A stretch of DNA of 64,000 bases. Origin: Sphingomonas sp. 32-62-10. Its GTDB lineage: Bacteria; Pseudomonadota; Alphaproteobacteria; Sphingomonadales; Sphingomonadaceae. The position numbers and the translations under genes were made by a program. Every line of letters begins with the position of its first letter. Positions within the stretch are counted from its first letter, which is position 1. This document shows, piece after piece, positions 50,693 to 59,276 of the stretch. The stretch spans positions 201,962-265,961 of the forward strand of contig NCEE01000010.1 of NCBI GenBank assembly GCA_002280555.1, given 5' to 3'. The notes under the pieces were generated by a model that saw nothing but the letters and a program-made list of their open reading frames with translations, made no database searches and was not told where the DNA came from.

Positions 50693-51481
50693 CTAGAGCG
50701 AAAAGCCCTCGCCCAGATACAGGCGGCGGACATTTGCGTCGGCCACCAGTTCGTCGGGCGATCCGGTGAACAGCACCCGGCCGTCATAGATGATATAGGC
50801 GCGGTCAACGATCTCGAGCGTTTCGCGCACATTATGATCAGTGATCAGCACGCCGATCCCGCGCTTTTTCAATTCGCGGACGAGATCGCGAATATCGGCG
50901 ATCGATATTGGGTCAATCCCCGCAAAGGGCTCGTCGAGCAGCATGATCGACGGATCGGCGGCAAGCGCACGGGCAATCTCCGCACGGCGCCGTTCGCCGC
51001 CGGACAACGCCATGGCCGGGGCATCGCGCAGCTTGGTGAGGCCAAAATCGTCAAGCAGCTGATCGAGCCGGACTTGCCGCTTGGCAGCATCAGGCTCGGC
51101 GAGTTCGAGCACGGTCAGGATGTTCTTCTCGACCGAAAGTCCCCGGAAAATCGATGTTTCCTGGGGCAGATAGCCAAGCCCCAGAATCGCGCGGCGATAC
51201 ATCGGCAAGCCGGTAATGTCGTCGCCATCGAGCATGATTCGGCCCGAATCGGGCTTCACCAGCCCCATCACCGAATAAAAACAGGTCGTCTTGCCCGCAC
51301 CATTGGGGCCGAGCAGCCCGACCACCTCGCCACGCCCAACCGACACCGATACATCGGACAGCACCGGCCTTTTGTCATACGCCTTGGCGATTGAGACGAC
51401 GGACAAGCCGCTGCCCATCGTCGCCGTCGTGGCAACGCTGGCAGGGGCGGGCTTCGCCGAAAGGGTGGTGACATCGTCCAT
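50693..51481 (-). CDS. lptB: LPS export ABC transporter ATP-binding protein
   Basis: 262 residues. ABC motifs: Walker A GPNGAGKTTCFYSVMG, YLPQETSIFRGLSVEKNI, signature LSGGERRRAEIARAL, Walker B IMLLDEPFAGID and the H-loop ITDHNVRETLEI. A roughly 25-residue extra N-terminus precedes the conserved LSVVSIAKAYDKR start. LptB powers LptFG to draw LPS from the inner membrane onto LptC and LptA. The lptB-rpoN order is conserved in alphaproteobacteria. Confidence 0.96.
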   Translation of the reverse strand: MDDVTTLSAKPAPASVATTATMGSGLSVVSIAKAYDKRPVLSDVSVSVGRGEVVGLLGPNGAGKTTCFYSVMGLVKPDSGRIMLDGDDITGLPMYRRAILGLGYLPQETSIFRGLSVEKNILTVLELAEPDAAKRQVRLDQLLDDFGLTKLRDAPAMALSGGERRRAEIARALAADPSIMLLDEPFAGIDPISIADIRDLVRELKKRGIGVLITDHNVRETLEIVDRAYIIYDGRVLFTGSPDELVADANVRRLYLGEGFSL

Positions 51482-51617
51482 AATGCAGCCTCAATGCTTG
51501 CAGGAAATGGTTAATGGCGTGTTGAGGAAAGGCAATTGGCAAGCTTCGTGCATGGCTTTTGCACGATCGCCATCGCCGGGGGAAGCCCGGCACCGGGCAC
51601 CCCACGCGAAATCAATG

Positions 51618-52157
51618 CTATTTGTCGCGCTTGGGCACCGTGAAGCGCCCCGTTACCCGGCCACCGCTGTTCGATGTCGTGCCGCCAGCACCGCCCACCG
51701 CGCCGCCGCCATCAAGATACGCCTTGCCCGAATCGAGATCGATTCGCAGCCGCCCGCCGCTGACAGGGTTGCCCCCCTGCACAAGCATGACATTGCCGAT
51801 CATGATGATTTCGCGCCGCTGCAGATCATAAACGGCAAACTGGCTGCGCGCTGATTGATCAGGCCGGGTAACGGAGACGCCACCCGATGCATCAAGCCGC
51901 GACACCTGCGGGCTGCCATCGACGACCTGACCGGTATAGGCGACGGTCATCCGTGCCGCGTTCAGCGTCATTTCGGCCTGCTTTACCGACACACTGCCAG
52001 ACAAAACGGCGCGATTGGCCTTATCCTGAAGCTCGATGCGATCAGCACCGAAATCGATCGGGGCGCCCGAATCATGCCGCGTCTGCGCGATCAGTGGCGC
52101 GGCGGCGACGACAAGGGTGCTGGCGGCCAGCACGACGGCAAGGCGGATCATATCCAT
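51618..52157 (-). CDS. lptA: LPS transport periplasmic protein LptA
   Basis: 179 residues. A signal peptide (MDMIRLAVVLAASTLVVAAA) is followed by the OstA/LptA beta-jellyroll: GADRIELQDKANRAVLSGSVSVKQAEMTLNAARMTVAYTG and QFAVYDLQRREIIMIGNVMLVQGGNPVSGGRLRIDLDSG. LptA forms the periplasmic bridge that carries LPS to the outer membrane. It lies six bases after lptC; the 136 bases to lptB hold no gene. Confidence 0.94.
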   Translation of the reverse strand: MDMIRLAVVLAASTLVVAAAPLIAQTRHDSGAPIDFGADRIELQDKANRAVLSGSVSVKQAEMTLNAARMTVAYTGQVVDGSPQVSRLDASGGVSVTRPDQSARSQFAVYDLQRREIIMIGNVMLVQGGNPVSGGRLRIDLDSGKAYLDGGGAVGGAGGTTSNSGGRVTGRFTVPKRDK

Positions 52158-52163
52158 GCGCGC

Positions 52164-52802
52164 CTATCTCGTCTTTCGCGGCGCAATCCGCAAGCGGGCA
52201 TCACCGTCCAGGGTAACGACATGCGAATCGAGATCGGCCGACATGCGTGCTGCGCTGAACTTCCCCTGCGGTACCTGGCCCGTGACAGCCCCGCCGCTGT
52301 TGAGCTTGCGGGTCTTCAGATCGAGCGTCGCATCGCTCGTCTTCAAATCATAACCGTTGGCAGCGGTAAAACGGATCGGCCCGTCAACCTTTACCTTTTC
52401 GGTTCCGAGATCGTAGCGCCCGCTATTGGCGCGCAGCGTTGCCGGGCCGTCGGCCAGCGTCATATCCGCCGCCAGCGTCGTCAGCTTGACGACCGGCTCG
52501 GCGGAACTCTGTTGCACCGCAGAGCCCGCGCGCAGCGAAAATGGACGGCCCTGTGCATCGGCGCCGCGGTAGCGCGCTGACTGGAGCCGGAGCCGTTCCT
52601 TGGCCACCTCAACCTTGTTCTTGTCGAGCAGGAAGCTCACGTCCCCGCTCATCGTCAATGGTGCGGTGACAAGGAAGGCCGCGAGCACGCCAATCAATAC
52701 CGGCAACACGAACCGGGATGTGGCGACCACACGATCATGCGGACTGCCGGGCGCAGCCCAGCGCTGCCGATCGGTGCGCGCGCGGGGGATCGGATTAGTC
52801 AT
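52164..52802 (-). CDS. lptC: LPS export protein LptC
   Basis: 212 residues from ATG 52802. One N-terminal membrane helix (RFVLPVLIGVLAAFLVTAPL) anchors a periplasmic beta-jellyroll (LRANSGRYDLGTEKVKVDGPIRFTAANGYDLKTSDATLDLKTRKLNSGGAVTGQVPQGKFSAARM). LptC receives LPS from LptB2FG and passes it to LptA. The longer frame to 52886 runs into the rnd gene and is rejected. It lies five bases after rnd. Confidence 0.93.
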   Translation of the reverse strand: MTNPIPRARTDRQRWAAPGSPHDRVVATSRFVLPVLIGVLAAFLVTAPLTMSGDVSFLLDKNKVEVAKERLRLQSARYRGADAQGRPFSLRAGSAVQQSSAEPVVKLTTLAADMTLADGPATLRANSGRYDLGTEKVKVDGPIRFTAANGYDLKTSDATLDLKTRKLNSGGAVTGQVPQGKFSAARMSADLDSHVVTLDGDARLRIAPRKTR

Positions 52803-52807
52803 CAGTA

Positions 52808-53428
52808 TCAGGCATGCGCAAAAATATCGATTTCGGGCCAGCCAGCCAGATCGAGTTCGGCCCGAGCGGGCAGGAAATCGAAGCATGATTGCGCCAGCGC
52901 CATCCGGCCTTCGCGCTCCAGCCGCAGGTCGAGCTCGATCTTCATCGCATGAAGATAGCGCACATCAGAGGCAGCATAATCCTTTTGCGCATCGGACAAT
53001 ATTGGCGATCCCCAGTCCGACGACTGTTGCGCCTTCGATACTTCCTGGCCGAGCAGCTCTCGCACCAGCTCCTTCAGCCCGTGCCGATCGGTATAGGTGC
53101 GCACCAACCGCGACGCGATCTTGGTGCAATACACCGGCGTCGCGGTTACCTGAAGGTAATGGCTGATCGCTGCGAGATCGAATCGGGCAAAATGAAACAG
53201 CTTCAATCGGTCAGGATCGGCAAGCAGCGCGCGCAGGTTCGGCGCCGCATAATTGCTGCCAGGGGCAAAGCGCACCAGATGCTCGTCCGGACCGCCATCG
53301 GATAGCTGGACCACGCAAAGCCGGTCTCGCGGGGTGATCAAACCCATTGTTTCGGTATCGACGGCAATCGACTGGCCCGGCGCAAAGACGTTGGCGGGCA
53401 GATCTTCTTCGTGGAGATAAACGGTCAT
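52808..53428 (-). CDS. rnd: ribonuclease D-type 3'-5' exonuclease
   Basis: 206 residues, only the exonuclease domain of RNase D. DEDD residues are visible: Asp24 and Glu26 in SIAVDTETMGL, FARFDLAAISHYL with the third Asp, and KDYAASDVRYLHAM with the fourth Asp and preceding Tyr. It lacks the C-terminal HRDC domains, as is usual for this short alphaproteobacterial form. It heads the rnd-lptC-lptA unit. It probably trims structured RNAs. Confidence 0.92.
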   Translation of the reverse strand: MTVYLHEEDLPANVFAPGQSIAVDTETMGLITPRDRLCVVQLSDGGPDEHLVRFAPGSNYAAPNLRALLADPDRLKLFHFARFDLAAISHYLQVTATPVYCTKIASRLVRTYTDRHGLKELVRELLGQEVSKAQQSSDWGSPILSDAQKDYAASDVRYLHAMKIELDLRLEREGRMALAQSCFDFLPARAELDLAGWPEIDIFAHA

Positions 53429-53685
53429 CAGCGTCGCCTAGACCTGAACGCGGCGACGCTCAATGCTTTGCATGCTTTTTCACCAGCCCGTTGTTGCCGC
53501 CAATGGCGATTCTACGGCTGGCGGCAAGCAGAAGTCGTGCCGCGACGAATTTGTTCGCAGCAAGGCAGTTTTTGAGTTATGCACAAGGGGAGGCGCGAGC
53601 AGAGGAGCGCCCGGAAACCTGCGTTTGTCGTCCGACGCTCGGATTCTAGCATCTATGACGGGCGAACCAGGAAGACGAACAGGGC

Positions 53686-54480
53686 ATGAGTTTCGATAAA
53701 GGGCGCCGCGGGGATCGCGGCGGGCGCGGCAAAGACAAGCGCGATGGTTTTGGCGAAGGCGGTTTCGATAGCGGCTTTGGCGGTGGTGATCGCTTCGGTG
53801 GCGGTGGGGACCGCTTCGGCGGCGGCGGCGACCGGTTTGGTGGCGGCGGTGACCGCTTCGGTGGCGGTGGCGGCGGCGGCGGCGGTTTCCGCAGCGGCGG
53901 CGGCTTTGGCGGTGCACCTTCGGGTGGCGGCGGGCGCGGCATGCCGCCCCAGGTCGTTGGTGAAGGCACCGGCGTCGTCAAGTTTTTCAACGGTCAAAAG
54001 GGCTTCGGCTTCGTCGTTCGCGATGACGGCGGCGAAGACGTGTTTGTTCACATCAGTGCCGTTGAGCAGGCTGGCCTGACCGGTTTGGCCGAAGGTCAGC
54101 CGCTCGGCTTCACGCTGGTCGATCGTGGCGGCCGCATTTCGGCGACCGACCTGAAAATCGACGGCGAACCACTGCCAGTCGAAGACCGTGGCCCGCCGCG
54201 TGACCGCGACGCCGGCCCCGGCGTACCGCGCGGTGGTGCGGGTGGCCCGCAGCGTCAGCTGACCGGCGAAAAGGCAACCGGGACGGTCAAGTTCTTCAAC
54301 GCCATGAAGGGCTTCGGCTTCATTCAGCGCGATGATGGCCAGCCCGATGCGTTCGTGCACATCAGTGCCGTCGAGCGTGCCGGGATGCCAACGTTGAACG
54401 AAGGCGACCGGCTTGAGTTCGAGCTTGAGGTCGATCGTCGCGGCAAGTTCGCGGCCGTCAATCTGGCGCCGATGCAGTAA
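53686..54480 (+). CDS. two-domain cold-shock protein with Gly-rich N-terminus
   Basis: 264 residues. Residues 1-30 are basic (KGRRGDRGGRGKDKRD), 31-85 are a Gly-rich repeat (four GGGGDRF units), and two cold-shock domains follow: GTGVVKFFNGQKGFGFVVRDDGGEDVFVHISAVE near 95 and TGTVKFFNAMKGFGFIQRDDGQPDAFVHISAVE near 205, each with RNP1 and RNP2. The domains bind single-stranded RNA or DNA; the Gly/Arg part probably adds unspecific binding. It is longer than common double-CSD proteins. A 257-base leader (53429-53685) holds no gene and may fold in response to cold, and the terminator at 54513 follows. Confidence 0.92.
   Translation: MSFDKGRRGDRGGRGKDKRDGFGEGGFDSGFGGGDRFGGGGDRFGGGGDRFGGGGDRFGGGGGGGGGFRSGGGFGGAPSGGGGRGMPPQVVGEGTGVVKFFNGQKGFGFVVRDDGGEDVFVHISAVEQAGLTGLAEGQPLGFTLVDRGGRISATDLKIDGEPLPVEDRGPPRDRDAGPGVPRGGAGGPQRQLTGEKATGTVKFFNAMKGFGFIQRDDGQPDAFVHISAVERAGMPTLNEGDRLEFELEVDRRGKFAAVNLAPMQ
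53779..53883 (+). repeat. 21-bp tandem repeats in the cold-shock gene
   Basis: About four copies of a 21-base unit coding GGGGDRF (residues 32-66 of the protein) with third-position differences between copies, so selection acts on protein rather than DNA. Repeats of this type can change length. Confidence 0.85.
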
Positions 54481-54512
54481 TTCATCCCGGCACTTGCCTG
54501 GGATGTTCGAAA

Positions 54513-54545
54513 AGCCCGGTACGCAGCCTGCGTGCCGGGCTTTTT
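54513..54545 (+). terminator. intrinsic terminator after cold-shock gene
   Basis: AGCCCGGTACGCA, loop GCC, TGCGTGCCGGGCT: a 13-pair stem with one wobble, followed by five T residues. It starts 33 bases after the stop at 54480. Confidence 0.93.
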
Positions 54546-54582
54546 CGTTGCAACCTCGCTTGATAATGTAAGGCCTTCAGCG

Positions 54583-55110
54583 ATGATCCTGATCCGTCCC
54601 GCCGTCGCCGGCGATATCGCCGCGCTGCATGCCCTGATCGAAAGCGCCTATCGCGGCGATACGGCCCGCCGCGGTTGGACGCATGAGGCCGATTTGCTGG
54701 ACGGGCAGCGAATCGACCCAGCCGGACTTGCCGATATCCTTGTCGATCCCAACCAACATCTGCTGGTTGCCGAAGGCGCCGATGGCGCGCTGCTCGGCTG
54801 TGTCGAGATTGCCGATCACGGTGAAGGGCTTGCCTATCTAGGACTGTTGTCGGTGGCACCCCAGGGTCAGGCAAAAGGGCTCGGCAGGCAGTTGATCGCC
54901 GCTGCAGAGGCCTTTGCGCGCGATCATTTGGGGGCGACCCGGATCGAAATGACGGTGATTCGCCAGCGCACCGAACTGATCGCGTATTACGAGCGGCGCG
55001 GTTACCGGCTGACCGGTGAAGAACGCCCGTTTCCCTATGGTGACGAGCGGTTCGGCCTGCCGCGGACCGACGTGCTCGGCTTCGTCGTACTCGCGCGCTC
55101 GCTTAGCTGA
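54583..55110 (+). CDS. GNAT-family N-acetyltransferase
   Basis: 175 residues. ILIRPAVAGDIAALHALIESAYRG, then the acetyl-CoA loop LLSVAPQGQAKGLGRQLIAAAEAFARD and RTELIAYYERRGYRLTGE. Substrate unknown. The end overlaps the DNA ligase by eight bases (convergent). Start ATG 54583 was chosen, since the longer frame would begin in the terminator. Confidence 0.88.
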   Translation: MILIRPAVAGDIAALHALIESAYRGDTARRGWTHEADLLDGQRIDPAGLADILVDPNQHLLVAEGADGALLGCVEIADHGEGLAYLGLLSVAPQGQAKGLGRQLIAAAEAFARDHLGATRIEMTVIRQRTELIAYYERRGYRLTGEERPFPYGDERFGLPRTDVLGFVVLARSLS

Positions 55111-56707
55111 TCAACCGTTTCACCGCCTCGATCGTATCCGCCTCGGCCGCCGGTTTGTCGATCCTGATCCGCGCGATCCGGGGAAAGCGCATCGCGACGC
55201 CCGATTTGTGGCGTTTTGAGGCGTGGATCGAATCGAACGCGATCTCCAGCACGAGCGTCTTTTCCACCTCGCGCACCGGGCCGAAGCGCGCCGTCGTGTG
55301 ATCGCGCACGAACTTGTCGAGCATTTTCAGCTCCTCGTCGGTGATCCCCGAATAGGCTTTCCCTACGGGCAGCAATTCGCCCCCTGCCGCCGGATCCCCC
55401 GTCCAGCAGCCAAAGGTGTAATCGGAATAAAAGGATGAGCGGCGGCCGCTGCCGCGCTGGGCGTACATCATCACACAATCGGCTGAGAGTGGGTTGCGTT
55501 TCCATTTATACCACAGCCCCGTCCGGCGCCCCGTAACATAGGGCGAATCGCGGCGTTTGAGCATAACGCCTTCGATCGCGGCATCGCGTGCTCCACCGCG
55601 AATCGCCTCAAGCGCATCAAAATCGGGCGCGTCGATAATCCGACTGATGTCGAACCTGTCGGAGTCGAGTGCCGGAACGAACGCCTCCAGCCGGGCACGG
55701 CGCGCATGCCATGGCAGCTCGCGCACATCCTGCACGCCATCGAACAGGATATCGTAGAGCCGAACGAAGGCCGGATACTCTGCCAGCATCTTGGCCGACA
55801 CGACCTTGCGCCCCAAGCGTTGCTGCAACGCGTTGAAGCTCGCCGCCGCCCCGCCCTCAACGGCGCTGCCCTGCTCATCGCCCTTTACCATCAGTTCGCC
55901 GTCGACCACGCCCGGGGTGACAAAGGCGCGTGCGACGTCCGGAAAACTCGCGGTGATATCGTCGCCGGCCCGACTGTAGAGCCGCGTTTCGCCGCCGACA
56001 TGGACGATCTGGACGCGGATGCCATCCCATTTCCATTCGGCCACATAATCGTCGAGACTGACGCGCAGATCCTCCAGCGGATGGGCGAGCATGAAGGATC
56101 GGAACACCGGCATGTCGGTGGCGATCGGCTGGGGACCACGCCCCTCTCCCCAGACGAACAACGACGCATAGGGTGGTGCAAGCCCGTGCCAGACTTCCTC
56201 CACCGCATCGACATCGAGCGCGAAAGCCTGCGCCAGCGCGGTCTTGGCGAGGCGGGCCGAAACGCCGATCCGCAGCGCCCCGGTCGCCATCTTGAGCAAG
56301 GCAAAGCGCTCGCTTGCATCGAGCCGGTCGAGCATTGCGGCGAGCACCACCGGCCCTTCCGCCCGGCTCGCCCGTGCCAGCGTATCGACCACCTCGCCCA
56401 GCGTCAGTGGGGGCAGATCGGCTCTGTCCCCCGACGAAACCGGCCAGAGCAAGGCCACCGTCTCGGCGGTATCCCCCACATAATCGCGGCTCATACGGAA
56501 CAGCACCGGGTCGACCCGCGCCTCGATCAGCGCGCGGATGATCGCCGGTTTCACCGCCGGAATATCGAGATCACCGGTCAGCGCCGCCATTGCCCAGCCC
56601 CGATCGGGATCCGGTACGGCGCGGACATAATCGGCGATCAGCTTCAGCTTGGCGTTGCGCGACCTTGTGTAGATGAGCGCATCGAGCAGATCGGCAAAAC
56701 GGCGCAT
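55103..56707 (-). CDS. ATP-dependent DNA ligase (ligase-associated type)
   Basis: 534 residues. The N-terminal DNA-binding domain (MRRFADLLDALIYTRSRNAKL) is followed by the adenylation domain with the catalytic lysine Lys226 in EWKWDGIRVQ, DGELMV, DAAIEGVMLKRRDSPY and LWYKWKR, then an OB domain ending GVAMRFPRIARIR. It joins DNA ends with ATP. This LigC-like type is the partner of the Lhr helicase, PdeM and MBL exonuclease, all three of which are in this window. It lies next to a DUF3833-like gene in the same direction. Confidence 0.95.
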   Translation of the reverse strand: MRRFADLLDALIYTRSRNAKLKLIADYVRAVPDPDRGWAMAALTGDLDIPAVKPAIIRALIEARVDPVLFRMSRDYVGDTAETVALLWPVSSGDRADLPPLTLGEVVDTLARASRAEGPVVLAAMLDRLDASERFALLKMATGALRIGVSARLAKTALAQAFALDVDAVEEVWHGLAPPYASLFVWGEGRGPQPIATDMPVFRSFMLAHPLEDLRVSLDDYVAEWKWDGIRVQIVHVGGETRLYSRAGDDITASFPDVARAFVTPGVVDGELMVKGDEQGSAVEGGAAASFNALQQRLGRKVVSAKMLAEYPAFVRLYDILFDGVQDVRELPWHARRARLEAFVPALDSDRFDISRIIDAPDFDALEAIRGGARDAAIEGVMLKRRDSPYVTGRRTGLWYKWKRNPLSADCVMMYAQRGSGRRSSFYSDYTFGCWTGDPAAGGELLPVGKAYSGITDEELKMLDKFVRDHTTARFGPVREVEKTLVLEIAFDSIHASKRHKSGVAMRFPRIARIRIDKPAAEADTIEAVKRLIS

Positions 56708-56716
56708 GGCGGGGCG

Positions 56717-57298
56717 TTAGGGCTTAGCCTGGCTGATCGCTTCCCCCGTTACCGCCTCTCGCGTAACCGATTCCAGGACGATCGGCTCGCGCGTGATCAC
56801 CTCATCGAGCACGGCCACATTCATCCCCAGTTTCCGCACGACCATCACATTATGCGCCGATTTGCCGTCCGGCCGGAGCGTCAGGAACTGTTTTGCCCGA
56901 AAACCGCCCTTCATGGTGAAGCGCAGCACCAGGCGATCTCCTTTGGTGACCCCAGTAACCCCGCCGGTCGCATCGCTGAGTGTGCCGACATAATGATCGG
57001 GCGTCGTCTCGCGGATCCGCCATTGGCGCTTCTTGGGCGGCTTGCCGCCTTCCTCGACGATCTGATCGAGCACCAATGTCCCATCGCGCTCCATCCGGCC
57101 CATGCCGTGCACCGCGACGGGCTTGGCCTGGCGCATGATCACTTTCAACGTCGCGCGCCCTTCGGTGCGGCCATTGAAGAATTCGGTCGCGGCAAAGCGC
57201 GGAGCCGGGGCCGGTCGCTCGATGCGCGGCATCGATACACAGCCGCCAATCGCCAACACGCTCGATACCAGGGCGATGCTTGCCGCTTTTCGTGACAT
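56717..57298 (-). CDS. DUF3833-like lipoprotein
   Basis: 193 residues from ATG 57298, with GGAG six bases upstream. Signal peptide with lipobox (ALVSSVLAIGGC, acylated Cys). The body reads FAATEFFNGRTEGRATLK, GTLVLDQIVEEGGKPPKKRQWRIRE, HYVGTLSDATGGVTGVTKGDRLVLRF and MNVAVLDEVITR, the DUF3833 pattern. Function unknown. It ends nine bases before the ligase start, so it is likely co-transcribed with it. Confidence 0.82.
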   Translation of the reverse strand: MSRKAASIALVSSVLAIGGCVSMPRIERPAPAPRFAATEFFNGRTEGRATLKVIMRQAKPVAVHGMGRMERDGTLVLDQIVEEGGKPPKKRQWRIRETTPDHYVGTLSDATGGVTGVTKGDRLVLRFTMKGGFRAKQFLTLRPDGKSAHNVMVVRKLGMNVAVLDEVITREPIVLESVTREAVTGEAISQAKP

Positions 57299-57372
57299 TC
57301 GATGCTCCATACCGTCCATGCGGCCTCCGCTGCCTTCCCTATTCGACTGTTGCTTGCCCAACGACAAGGCGA

Positions 57373-58638
57373 TCACGGCCCGGTCCGCTGTTCACAACGC
57401 CCTGCCCGCCCTTTCAGGTTCTGGCGCAAAATGCCCGCATCGCACAGCATGCGAAAAAAGCTCGGATCCCGCACATAATCGAGGAAATCATGTTTGCTGC
57501 GCGGCGGATCGGTGAAATAGGGCGTCATCGGGTAACCACCCTCCTGCGCAATAGCCCGGCCAACTTCGGGCTCCAACCCCAGCGTGGTGGGATTGAAGCG
57601 ATACTGGAAGCCGACCCCCTTTTTCAGCACCGGATCAGCGATGTTGACGACATAGCGGATCGACTTCAGCTGATCGCTGAACCGCCGCAGCTCGACACAG
57701 CCAATCCAGGGGCGTTCATCATCATCCTTGATCACGGGCGCCTTGGCGAGCAGGCGCCTGCGCGGCACGATTGTCGCGACATCGAACCGTTCCTGCTCGC
57801 GCGCATCACAAAAGTCGATCCGCCCGACGGCCGCGGCCATTAACAGCACATGGATTTTGCTGCCCTGTTCCTTCAGCGGATCGGGTTCGAGCAGGCGGGT
57901 AATCGGCAGCTTCCACCCGGCGGCGACGGCATTGGTATCCGCCTTGAACTGGCGATCATAGACCGGGTTGCCGAGCGCGGAGAGGATCACCGACGCCCCC
58001 CGGCTATGCGCGATCAGATAGACCGATTTGCCCGGAAGCCGATCAAGCACCCGCCGCAGACCACGCGAGCCCGCGACCTGGCTATAGCCGGCCGCGTTGA
58101 ACCAGATTTTCAGCGCCCCCAGCCCCGACCCGGTCAGCCCATCCCAATAAAATCGGATCACGCCGTCACCGGGCCCAATCGCCAGCCGGTCTTCGATCGC
58201 CTGGAAGGACGGGTCGGTTTCCGCCACGGTGCTGTTGAAACCATGCACCAGAATGTAGATGCGCTGCTTGTTGGCGGCAAAGGCGGCAATCGCATCGAGC
58301 TGGCGGGTCTCGTCAGCGTCGATCCGGGCGCGGAATGCAGCGCCGCCGCCCTTTACCCAGCGGCCATCGGCAAAGTTGAGCAGGCTGGCCCCCGGCAATT
58401 GCCTCGGCGGCTTGAACGGCGTGGCGGCGCATTTCTTGGGGCTCAGCAGCTGGCTGCACCAACCGCTGGGATAGAAGCTGCCATTGGCATCGACAAACAC
58501 TGCCGCATCGCGCGCCGTTGCCGGATCGGCCTGTTGCGGCACAATGAACTGATCGCTGATGGGCAGGACATGGCCGGTGCACCCGCTCAACCCCAGGGCC
58601 ATCAGGATCGCCACGACTCGTTTGGACAGGCGCATCAC
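57373..58638 (-). CDS. alpha/beta-hydrolase-like lipoprotein
   Basis: 421 residues. A lipobox is present (LMALGLSGC), then an alpha/beta hydrolase region: RIYILVHGFNSTVAETD with the oxyanion-type HGF, VIRFYWDGLTG, and the nucleophile motif SVYLIAHSRGASVI, in which the first Gly of GxSxG is Ala. It probably hydrolyses an ester at the cell envelope, but the substrate is unknown. Similar to DUF900-type proteins. It lies 74 bases upstream of the DUF3833-like gene on the same strand. Confidence 0.75.
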   Translation of the reverse strand: MMRLSKRVVAILMALGLSGCTGHVLPISDQFIVPQQADPATARDAAVFVDANGSFYPSGWCSQLLSPKKCAATPFKPPRQLPGASLLNFADGRWVKGGGAAFRARIDADETRQLDAIAAFAANKQRIYILVHGFNSTVAETDPSFQAIEDRLAIGPGDGVIRFYWDGLTGSGLGALKIWFNAAGYSQVAGSRGLRRVLDRLPGKSVYLIAHSRGASVILSALGNPVYDRQFKADTNAVAAGWKLPITRLLEPDPLKEQGSKIHVLLMAAAVGRIDFCDAREQERFDVATIVPRRRLLAKAPVIKDDDERPWIGCVELRRFSDQLKSIRYVVNIADPVLKKGVGFQYRFNPTTLGLEPEVGRAIAQEGGYPMTPYFTDPPRSKHDFLDYVRDPSFFRMLCDAGILRQNLKGRAGRCEQRTGP

Positions 58639-58742
58639 CGTTTTCCCCCGGCTGAACTGCGTCGAGCAGATACCCTTGCAGCCGCGAGGTCAAGCACGGT
58701 CACGACTTGGCACCGATCCGGGTTTGCGCTTATCACCGCCGC

Positions 58743-59255
58743 ATGCTTCGTTCCTCCTTCCGTGCCCGCCTGCGCGCTTTTCAGGCAATGCGGGGTGATC
58801 AACCCGCCCCCGGCTTCATCGCCGATCTGGAATTTCTGGAAAATCGCGATCTCGATCTGTCGGTGCGGATCGGCGGGATGCTGGCGTTCAACGCGCTGAT
58901 GGTGACGATCGGCACGCACCCTATTTCAGCCAGCCCCGGCGCGCCGCTGAGCGTGGATGCAGCGACCCAGCCCGGCCTGACGATTGCGAGCCTGGTGGGC
59001 ATCGCGCCGATGATCTTCTCCAGCGCTTTGTGCCTGCGTGCGCTGCTGCTGGGGGAGGAATTCGACGCGGATGGCTTTGATGACGATGGCGAGGACGGCG
59101 CTGCCAAATTGCAACGGCGGCTGTTCGCGGCCTTTGTCCATTCGATCGACGCGCAAAGCCATTTGCTCCGCCGGGCGGTGGTGACCACATCGATCGGCGG
59201 TGCGGTGACGCTGGTGGTGTGGGCGGCGATATTGGCGGTGAAGATGGCGGGGTGA
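58743..59255 (+). CDS. membrane protein, unknown
   Basis: 170 residues from ATG 58743. Three hydrophobic segments (VRIGGMLAFNALMVTIGTHP, TIASLVGIAPMIFSSALCLRALL, RAVVTTSIGGAVTLVVWAAILAVKMA) with an acidic loop (EEFDADGFDDDGEDG) between the second and third. I do not recognise the family. It is divergent from the alpha/beta hydrolase. Confidence 0.75.
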   Translation: MLRSSFRARLRAFQAMRGDQPAPGFIADLEFLENRDLDLSVRIGGMLAFNALMVTIGTHPISASPGAPLSVDAATQPGLTIASLVGIAPMIFSSALCLRALLLGEEFDADGFDDDGEDGAAKLQRRLFAAFVHSIDAQSHLLRRAVVTTSIGGAVTLVVWAAILAVKMAG

Positions 59256-59276
59256 GGCGGCAAGCTTGATCAGGGG

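Noticed and set aside
55706..57295. 529-codon open frame antisense to the DNA ligase and DUF3833 gene
   Set aside because: Shadow frame: His/Arg/Pro-rich, no domain. Both minus-strand genes are well supported.
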